Below are positions 55,401 through 64,000 of a DNA stretch of 64,000 nucleotides, piece after piece. Both the position numbers and the translations under genes were made by a program. Within the stretch, counting starts at the first letter, position 1, and every line of letters starts with the position of its first letter. The DNA is from Cloeon dipterum (taxonomy: Eukaryota > Arthropoda > Insecta > Ephemeroptera > Baetidae): the NCBI RefSeq assembly GCF_949628265.1, contig NC_088789.1, positions 9,416,886 through 9,480,885 on the forward strand, written 5' to 3'. The notes beneath the pieces are model-generated. The model made no database searches. It was given only the letters and a program-made list of their open reading frames with translations, and was not told the DNA's origin.

Positions 55401-56890
55401 CTCAGCGACTACTTTAATCCCTTGGAATACGTTAGAGATATAGGTCTACCAACGCACACAAGAGCAACTCCCTATTTGGTTGGAGTTATTTTGGCTTTCT
55501 TCATGCAAGAGCACACCGCAAAGAGTATTGGCATCTCAAAGGTGAGACACATTTTAAAAACAAAAAATATTTATAGATCATTAGTCGCATCAGTTTTATT
55601 TAATTCCAATTAAATAAGACCATTTTAACAATTTTTTACTTGTAGTACGTATTTGATTATTTCAATCAATCAAAAAGAAAAAAATGAATTCTCCCAAATA
55701 CAGATTGCTGCTTTAAATGCATTCTCTTGTTATGAACACATTACCAGTCCTAAAACATTGAAGGAGTTGAAGAGTTGAGTTCAGATTTTTTTAAGACTAA
55801 TCAATCCAATATTATTACAGAAAATCGCTTTACTGGGCTGGACATTCAGCACTGGAGCATGCTTATCAGTGATTTTCACGGTCGTGATTTCGTTCAAGGA
55901 AGGTCTGATTTTGCATGTAACCACTTTTTGCCTTACGACTCTATTAACATGCGTCCATTGTTAGATTACGTGCCCGACCCGATCGCCGCCGGTTTTTACG
56001 CCGGCTTGCACAAATTAGGGTGGTCCTTGGGCCTTGCCTGGATTGTTTTTGCCTGCGCTAACGGGCTTGGAGGGCCAGTCAACGCGATCCTCTCGTGGAG
56101 ACACTTTCAGCCTCTCAGCGCACTGACATACTCAGCCTACTTGACCCACTTAGTCGTGATTACAGCTCTGGCTGGCAGTAGAAAAGTGCCAAACTATGCT
56201 TCTAACTTCGACACGGTACGTTCTTAATTAATTGAAAAATTAGTTTAAACTTAAATATTTGTGAACTAACTGGTAGGTTAATTTTTAAATGAAATTTTTT
56301 ACATTAATTTTGTAAGTTTGTTTTGAGTTTTGTTTTAAGATTATGAGGTATATATGTGGTTATTTTTTTCTGCAACAAATATCAAAATTCTTGAAAACCT
56401 ATCACGAAACTTAATCTTCACCTACATAATAATAGCTCTACATCTGAGGAATTCAAATACAGAGGTTTAAAAGCAATCATAACTTTTCCTTGCAGGTGCA
56501 CGCTTTCTTCGGAGATATCCCCTTTATCTTTGCCGCGTCGTGCATTCTCTACTACCTCGTAGAAGCCCCAGTTATGGTGTTGCTGAGATACTTATTTAAA
56601 AAAGAAGGCGCAGGTAAGCAAAACTTTGACGTGCGCCAGACAAATACGCATACTTTGGTACGTTCTTGGTCTCCGACGTTTGTAATCTCTCGACTCAAGC
56701 TGTTTTCTTGAGGCGCCAGAGCAGCAAGCGCCAACGCCTGGAACGCCGGAGTTTATGCAATCCGCTCGGCGAAATTGCGAAGCCAAGTTGCATAACTGCT
56801 AAGCTTAAGAGTGTAGCTCCAGTATGAGCTCGTCTCATACTCCCTCGCTTTCTGCTTGCAGCCAGAGCTAAAGCGGGAAAATCAGTGTAA
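52486..56890 (+). CDS. NRF-6-like (nose resistant to fluoxetine) multi-pass acyltransferase-3 family protein (10 exons, 641 aa)
   Basis: Exons: 52486-52784, 53178-53443, 53974-54197, 54257-54414, 54474-54642, 55212-55541, 55821-55902, 55965-56215, 56496-56613, 56862-56890. All junctions are GT-AG and the joined frame is open (1926 nt). Residues 1-19 form a signal peptide. The luminal NRF domain follows (about 25-170: PWALRMIDATTKFPDGIYYGN, GECLSV, GQFCRV, SICVPASC). The first membrane helix starts near Trp176. The acyltransferase-3 domain then carries GLKVLSMLWVVLGHKYQ (His245), SVDSFFFIGGFLLARS, SWYTSVDMQLALLSPL, THTRATPYLVGVILAF, LGLAWIVFACANGLGG, PLSALTYSAYLTH and YYLVEAPVMVLLRY. Length and order match the family. 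Known: C. elegans NRF-6 and NDG-4 affect lipid and drug uptake; Drosophila drop-dead is a relative. The reaction is not established. Retaining the last intron would end the protein at 56709-56711 instead. Confidence 0.93.
54731..54753. repeat. (TTTA)n tract in intron 5 of the NRF-6-like gene
   Basis: About five TTTA units within the 569 bp intron 54643-55211. Confidence 0.85.
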
Positions 56891-57052
56891 ATCGCCTCTT
56901 CAGAGAGAAGTTGCGCCAACAAAGAGGTCAGCCATCGTGGAATTCAATTTAGTGGTGCTCAAGCGGGAGGTGTGCGTCTGGTTTCATTGGGTCGTCAGTG
57001 CGTTGAATGAAAGAGCGCCAGGAAAGCACGTGTGAACGGTAAACGTGAAAAT

Positions 57053-57058
57053 AATAAA
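57053..57058 (+). terminator. Poly(A) signal of the NRF-6-like gene
   Basis: AATAAA sits 163 bases after the stop codon of the ten-exon model and is followed by a T-rich stretch at 57060-57070. It serves equally for the alternative, intron-retaining 3' end. Confidence 0.55.
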
Positions 57059-57075
57059 CATTTTTTCTTTAGCTG

Positions 57076-60000
57076 ATCCTAAAGCAAGCAGTGTTATCAA
57101 ATTAAACTGCAGCTACGTCCTGAAAAATAATAGTTGTTGGAAAAGCAAATCACAATTATTGTTTTGGCAAATCGTCATTTATAGATTTTTCTTTTGTTTT
57201 TCATTCCTTTATATGTGATCATATTTTATTTTTGAAACTTTCGTAATTGTAAGAAATAATAATTTATCTTACAACCAACGATTCAAGATAAAAATTATAG
57301 CTTAGTACTATAGTGTGAAATGCCTAGAGGATGATGATTATGTATGTTTTCTCGTTCATCGTTGAATGTCCCCGCATCTATCTGTTATTAAATTTCTATT
57401 AAATTATATCTAATTTCTATAGTTAAGTATCACCATGAAATAAAAGGTTAGGATAAAATATTTTGATTTAGTAAATAAATTAACTAAATTGAAGCTTGCC
57501 CTTGTTAAAGCTTGCTGTCAACTGTTGCAAATGAATTTAGCTGAATGGTGGATGAGGCTGGACGTTCGGGCCCAGTGTCTGCATTATTCTAGCCCTGCTG
57601 GTGTTTGTCATACCTCCGTATTATTTATGACCATGAGAGGGCTGCGCGCAACTATGCGTGTAATTTTGGCTCGAGTGTGTTAATTATGCATATCTGTCAA
57701 TTAACTTCTGTGTGGCGTGTGCCGGTGACACTCGTAAAATTAATGAGAATGAATGATGGAATTAATTTTGCAACAACCGTCGTTCATGCATGCCTACCGC
57801 AAATTCCCCTCTTGTTTGCCAAATTATGCAGAATCCGAAATGTTACAACAGCGTTCAACGAATAGTTAGACACTAAATAGAAAAACTTATCACAATATCA
57901 ACAATACTTCGAAAATAAACTCAAATATTTCATATCGCATAATGTTTTCATATTGAAATGAAATAATTTTACAACTAAAAATTATTTTCATTTTCTTTTG
58001 GTTGAGTCAAATTATGATGTTCAAGATGTTTAACGGGAAAATAAAATTTCTAGATTAAATGATATTTTTCCCAAGATATTTTAACATCAAACTATGAATT
58101 TGTTTCCATTTTGTTTCTCTTTAAACATTATATTCTTAGAAGTAAGTAAATGTTAAGGCAGGCTGTGATTATAAGCTTTCGAACTAGATTTGAGATTGAT
58201 TGCACTTAGAATGTCCCTGCTTCCTGTTCGACAATTAAGCAAACAAGAAGCTCTCTAACACAGCCGCGCGTAGAGTGAGTGATCGCAATTAAGAGCGAGA
58301 GCCTGGAGACAGACATACGAATTGCTCTCTCGACACTCTCCAGCGACTTATTCTTTCTTCTTCTGGCAGCCAGAAGCAAAAGCAATCTGTACCATCGTCA
58401 AGGCAGACTCACGACTCGACGAGTGTTTCTAATTGTGTTTGCAGCACATCCGCCGTAGCTTCCTCTGTCGTCGGTGCAGACCGAGTATGGTAAATGCCGC
58501 GCGTAATTATTCAGCGCAAATAGGACGTCAGTCGTATAAATAAAAGATGCCGAGCCAAATGATTGCCTGCCAAGCAAAGCAAAGCTACAGTAAGATGGAA
58601 GCTGCTGACTTTTCCCTTTCTTATGCTAGGCAAACACAGCTCACACATACACGAAACGATATCAAACAGCTTTCTCTGGCAGTGCTGCACTGCTGCCAAA
58701 GCAAACACCCAATGCGGCCGGTCTATTCAGTCTTGCGCCCCCAGGCAGCTCAAATATTAGCCCTATTCGATTAAAATGGAAACAATTGCACGTGCCCCAA
58801 CCGCTTTTTGTCAGTTTCGGACCTTTTTGCTTGGAGAATTCTGCACCCGCCGCTTTTCAACCACGCTGTTTGCTCTACAGCTGGTGGGATAATGAATTTT
58901 TTTCTGTGCCGAAGTTAGCATTGTGTGCTGTACACGAGTAAATATATGGCAGTATCTTACGGGGACTTTCAATAACCTCGTTTGCAAAAGTATAAATGAA
59001 ATGGAGCCAAAAATTAAATCCCCCCAAAAAACTTCTTCAACCTGAACAAAAAAAATCGTTTTTACTGAAGGCCCTAATCGAAGCAAAATAAAACATTTCA
59101 TGCTCTTTTTGAATGACCTTTTCACAACCATTATCAAATAAACGCAGTGTTTGATTGACTCATTTTGTAATCTAGGTAGACGTATTCAAAATATCTTGTC
59201 AATCGTCTTTCTTGCATCAGCAATTTTCATCAGAGCCACTTTTGAACTGTTATGAGTATCGAGGCTAGAGCTGATTTATCTATGTACGAAAATGTTTATT
59301 TTTAAAACAAAATTCTGGAAGGTATGCTTGTGAAACACGCATTTACTATAAATAGTTTTCACTTTTGTTTCAAATTCTTTTATTTTTAAAATCACCCATC
59401 ATGATTGTATCCCCTGATCCATTAATTTTACTAATGATGACTAACATGATGAATGAAGAAATCAACCCAACAGATGATGAATATACTATAAAATATATTT
59501 ACTAATTTAATGGAGTTGCATTATTTCAAACATTTAAAAAAATAGGTGGTTTTTTCTATACTACCAAAAAGACACAGATCTACGAGACACATAAAAATTA
59601 CAGATGGTAAATTATGCATTACTGAGAATCCTTATGATTTTAAAACAATGCTTTTATGGTGATAAAATTTCTTTCAAATTTATTAAAATGATGAAGTCTT
59701 AAAAAAACTTTATACTTTCCTCGGCTGCTCAGTGTCTCACACACCTGTGTAGGACTCCTTTTCTTAGGTGAGCGATGTTTTAGGCAGGGTAAACAGCACG
59801 AGGGGAACTAACTGTGAGCTGTTGGAACGAAGCAAAAGTTTTCAGCAGCCGAGCAAGTTGTGTGCGACCGACTTTTTATCTGCATCAAAGTGACATCTTT
59901 GCTAGTTAACAAGTTGATGAATGGAATTTTAAGTGCGGCCTGCGAGCCTGCCCCTATTAAATATACATCCGTCAGGAGAGTCCCCGAGGCCAAGCTGCTC

Positions 60001-63000
60001 TTTGCGGAGAGAAAGCGAAACCCTATGAAAATTTCACTCGTGTTTGACTTGGCGAAAAGCGCGGGAGAGGAAAAAAAACTAATTAGTGTACTGATCCGAG
60101 TGTAGAAGATCCATTCATTTTCGGCACGAGAGTTTATGAATATTTGAAACGCACGAGTCAGTTGGCTGCAGAGTGAAAAGCGACGGCGCGCTTCTGTGGG
60201 GTGCGGTTGGCATCTTTTTCTAAAGCACGGCTTTCCGGGCTCGATTCGCTCGGCCTGTTTGGCAAAATACCGGACCGCCGCTGTCGAGATTTTAAGCGGC
60301 TGGCAAAAACTCCGGCAGCCTTCGCAGAGGCTTAAAGCCGAGTTTTGCCAAAAGTTTTGCCGACTCAGCAGTCAGTGGGTGCGGCATTCAGAAAGAGAGC
60401 GATCTAAAACAATGAGCAGTTGATAATGAAAGGGACCTGAACGGACATGAGAGAGGGAAGCAGTGGGATTATGCGGACGCACTGTAGGCTTAAATCACTC
60501 GCCGGCACGTCACAGCACTGGCCTCAGCACCCATTGTTCCATTTGATATTGATTTCATTTTCACTTATTATTCCAAAAGAATAATCTCGCGCTCACAGAT
60601 CTTCTCAGTCGGAATTTGATACGGTTACCACAATTTTTAGAGCATAACATTGCCGCGCAACCTTTAAAAAAGACACCTGACAAGAAAATACCGAAAATAT
60701 TTAACTTTGTCGCCAAATTGTGGGCATGGATTTACAAGTTTAGCATTCAAACCTGATTTTACCCTAGACCTGTCAAATTTTTTCCATACGGTAAATATTT
60801 AACTAGGAATTAATTTTCTCCAACCTACATCCTAAACATTTTTATCTAAAGAAGAGTTAAAAAAAATCATTTTTTAAAGTCTGGCATATTAAAGAAAATC
60901 GCATGTGTAACAAAAAGATACGTGATTATAACGTTTTAATTTTTCCTTGGAATCACTAGAAACATTTGTCCAGCGCCATGAAATAAAATAAAAACATTTT
61001 CCTTCCCTGAAAATGACCCCAATTTGAATACTGATTGTTTTGGTCCGAAATTCCTAAATTTGTTCTGCCTACAAAATAGATATGTTTGATAAGTAGTCCT
61101 TTTGAAGAAACTGTTTACTTTCAAAGCCCTTCAAAACCCCATTTTGTTAAAATGCACATTTATTTACTACCCTTTTTTTTGTTTAATTAATTCTTGCTTG
61201 CTGAAATTAATGCATAGGGTTGGTAAAAATGAGCACTCACCGATTGGACGAATTATTTTCGTGCGACTGCATGCACCATATGCTGCACCGACGGGGGCGC
61301 AAAAAATACGCTCACGTCACACATGCGGCATTTCAATAAAAACAGCCGCCGGCCGCAAATTGTGTGTTCCGTCAGTCCATGTTGGTTGTGCACGGCAAAA
61401 GCAGAAATTAAACGCTCGCGCCGGACAAATTTAATATTCCATAATGCTGGATGGCCGCTGATGCAAAAGCCGCGCGCCGCGTATTAGCAATTTCTGCCAG
61501 AGTAATTTGCATTGTCGGCCGACTCATTTGAATTCTGCAATAACGCGCGCATGGCCGATGAGTTTTCATCATTTGTCCGCGCGAAACAGTGACCGCCTAC
61601 ACAGATAGCGCTTTCATGAAATTGCAATTATTCGACAAACACCCTTCGCTCGGATATGATATTTTATTTTAATAATGATATTATCGACAAACCAACCATC
61701 GCAGTTATGGTTTTAGCCGCGGGATGTTCGCTTTTAATTGTGTACAATATAATCATAGGAGCCCTCCATCAATAAGGTTTTTCATGATACAACAGCAGAA
61801 TAAAGAGGTAACATTGCCAATTCATTATTTTACAACATAGATGTGTTACGCAATTTGGAACAACGTGCCTCTCTGCTTTTGAAAAATTCGCAGTTAACAT
61901 TACCATGTACAAAACAAATTATTCAACTTCCATCCGCTGTTCTGCCGTAAATGAAACAAACTGAATCCTGAATTTTTCAACAAGGGAGGTCGAGCAAGGG
62001 GTGCTGTGATGCTATTTTTAATGTACGTTAAATCAAACAATCAATTCCAACGAATTCTTGCGAGGCGTAATTCTAATTGCAAAAAATAGCAATTGAATCC
62101 CAACTCCATTCAAATCTTAATTGCTCAAAGAACGTTGCCTCGGGAACCAGCATTTGCTTGCATGTCTGACAAATATTGTCTTACCATCAAACGAAGCCGC
62201 CCGGCAGAATGCCTTAAAGAAAGCAAGTGGTGCGGTTGTTTTAATTGCTTCATAGCAGCAATCACGGCGTCAGCTCGCTGGTGGTGAGAGGGCGCGCGTG
62301 TTTGAACACATGTTTCTTTCGAGAGTAGAAGAGACGAGTCCGCAATTAAGAAGTTCAACAGCAGCAGACAAGCGCGGAAACAAAAAGTACGCGGCCCCTA
62401 ATGAGCGCCCCTATTTAAATTAGCCTCGCGCAATCAAACAAAAAGTTGCCGCCGAAAGCATCAATATTCAAAAGGGTTGCCTGTTGTGGGTAGTTATGTG
62501 TGCATATACGTCCGTTTCCGCAAACCTATATACATGCATCATTTATGTGTGTGCGCAGACAGACCGACAGTAGAGAGTGTTTATTTTGCAGAAATTCAGC
62601 GTTGTCGAGTTTTGTTCTCTACATTACTTTCTTGCTGCTCGAGCAACATCAGAGCACGTGATGAAACTTTGAATTTTTATTTCTGCCAGTTATACTGTTT
62701 TGCAACTAATTTGATAAATGATATAAAGTTAAAACAAAATAACAAGTTTAAAAATAAATCCTAGATAGAATATACGGCCGGGCAGATAAAACAAACAAAA
62801 TTAATTATTTTTATCTGTATTTTAAGCTTTATTTGATCTATAAATATCAACAGAGGCCAGATAAGACCCGCTATTTAATTGGCGGTAATCCCAATCGGCC
62901 GCAAAAGAATGGATTCTCCGATATACTGATTCATACATTGAAATTTTTTATCTCATTTTGGAGTTATTGAAAACCTGATAGTGGATGCCTGTTCGTGGAC

Positions 63001-63780
63001 TGAACTATGATTTTTAAATCAGAGAAATTAAGAAAAAAATAAGTAAATAGGATTAAAAAAAACTCATTTCTCAGCGCGATTTGATTAATGATGGGCAGCT
63101 ATGAGTGCAATTTAAAGGAAATAAAATTATCTTGCACGTTCTCGTACTAGAAACTAGAATATCACTTTTCCAGCCACTCTGGACTCATCAACAGCATTTC
63201 ACCTGTAAAATAGAAGTCACGCTGCAGTTTTTGCTGTAAAATAGATAAAATACCGGTCGTTCAAACTATCAGCTGTATTCATTACTGAACTCAAGCAAAA
63301 AGAGAAACGAGACGAAATCTCGTTATACTCGGCCACATATATGAACGATATTTTTTCAATCAATCTTTTATGTCTATCATAACTTAATAACTAATCTTCT
63401 CATTGGGTTGTCATGTCATGTCTTCCCCCTCAAGAGGGCTTTACGGCTGTTCCGGTATGTCATTAATTGGTCATTGCACTTTATTCTCACTTCAATTAAC
63501 ACCCTTAATCAATTAATTAATAAATCGGTGATGTTATTTTATTTTCCATAAGTGATATGTGTGATATTGTTGGCTATTGAATTCAATTCAGATTTAATAT
63601 AAACATATTTTCAATATTTCAGAAAAAAGGATGGAAAATGAATTGAAATCCTCGCTGAATCAAGTTGGTTTGACGCAGAGCCTTTACAAATGGCACAAAT
63701 TGAATTTATGAGCAGCACGCAGGCATTTCTTCTAACGAACATAATCTAATTGCAGATGCGAACGTGTGACAACACCTGGA
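57076..63780. other. Non-coding region downstream of the NRF-6-like gene
   Basis: AT-rich spacer lies at 57100-57500, 57870-58200, 59120-59720, 60660-61180 and 62680-63640. GC-richer blocks lie at 58230-58800, 59750-60620, 61210-61600 and 62270-62680. No recognisable exon, RNA gene or transposon gene is present. Confidence 0.55.
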
Positions 63781-63900
63781 TGTGCGCGCTTAAATTGGCG
63801 CCGTGTTTCAGCACGGCTTAACCAACTAAGCCTCCACCGTGCAGCTGAATTACACGCACTGCCTTACCAGCTGATTGAGTTTCAGACAACCCTCTGCAAT
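63781..63900 (-). repeat. tRNA-like / possible SINE head with two Pol III A-box-like motifs
   Basis: On the minus strand, AGGCTTAGTTGGTTA matches the tRNA A-box (TRGCNNARYNGG) at all but the first base. It is followed by a strong hairpin, GCCGTG CTGAAA CACGGC. A second A-box-like CAGCTGGTAAGGCAGTG lies about 40 bases upstream. No convincing B-box or acceptor stem closes a tRNA, so a decayed tRNA-derived SINE is likelier than a functional tRNA. Only one copy was noticed in the window. Confidence 0.35.
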
Positions 63901-64000
63901 TCATTAGTCTAACTAAGTAGGCATGGAATTAAAATCGGGAAGCAGGCGCCTGCACCAAAACGTCAAATCCGACAAGCACCGCGCCTGTCTTTCCTACGTC

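Noticed and set aside
55775..55964. Alternative start for a separate 150-codon protein in the NRF-6-like locus
   Set aside because: The first part of that frame is a shadow of exon 7; the family sequence runs in the exon 7 frame and rejoins this frame only after the 62 bp intron.

Overview
The window looks like nuclear DNA of an arthropod, most likely an insect. The evidence is two spliced protein genes with very short GT-AG introns (53-62 bp for seven of the thirteen introns), AATAAA poly(A) signals, TATA-type promoters, an invertebrate gene family (NRF-6-like acyltransferase), and many long GA/CT microsatellites. Nothing suggests a prokaryote: there are no operons, rRNA, CRISPR or dense ORFs. 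The order or species cannot be fixed from sequence alone.

Layout: (1) 1-33.6 kb is a long gene desert. Moderately GC-rich blocks of about 0.5-2 kb alternate with AT-rich valleys. No coding exon, transposase or reverse transcriptase is recognisable. (2) 33.66-33.97 kb is a CpG-rich block that could be a promoter plus a non-coding first exon, more likely of a minus-strand gene. (3) 34-44.2 kb is non-coding and holds two copies of an unnamed dispersed repeat; a third copy is at 51.3 kb. (4) 44.24-45.49 kb (minus strand) is a complete five-exon trypsin-like serine protease homolog whose three catalytic residues are all replaced (His to Ser, Asp to Asn, Ser to Tyr). (5) 45.55-52.3 kb is non-coding; its first 300 bases carry several GATA-type motifs. 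(6) 52.49-56.89 kb (plus strand) is a complete ten-exon NRF-6-like gene (641 residues, signal peptide, NRF domain, multi-pass acyltransferase-3 domain). (7) 57.1-64 kb is non-coding, with a tRNA/SINE-like segment near 63.8 kb.

The two genes are divergently arranged about 6.8 kb apart and are not known to share a pathway. Both encode proteins entering the secretory route, and both have GATA-type motifs near their starts, which would fit gut expression; that is inference. The strongest candidate for something undescribed is the protease homolog. It keeps the activation cleavage site, the salt-bridge Asp and the disulfide framework, yet has lost the triad, the oxyanion-hole glycine and the specificity pocket.
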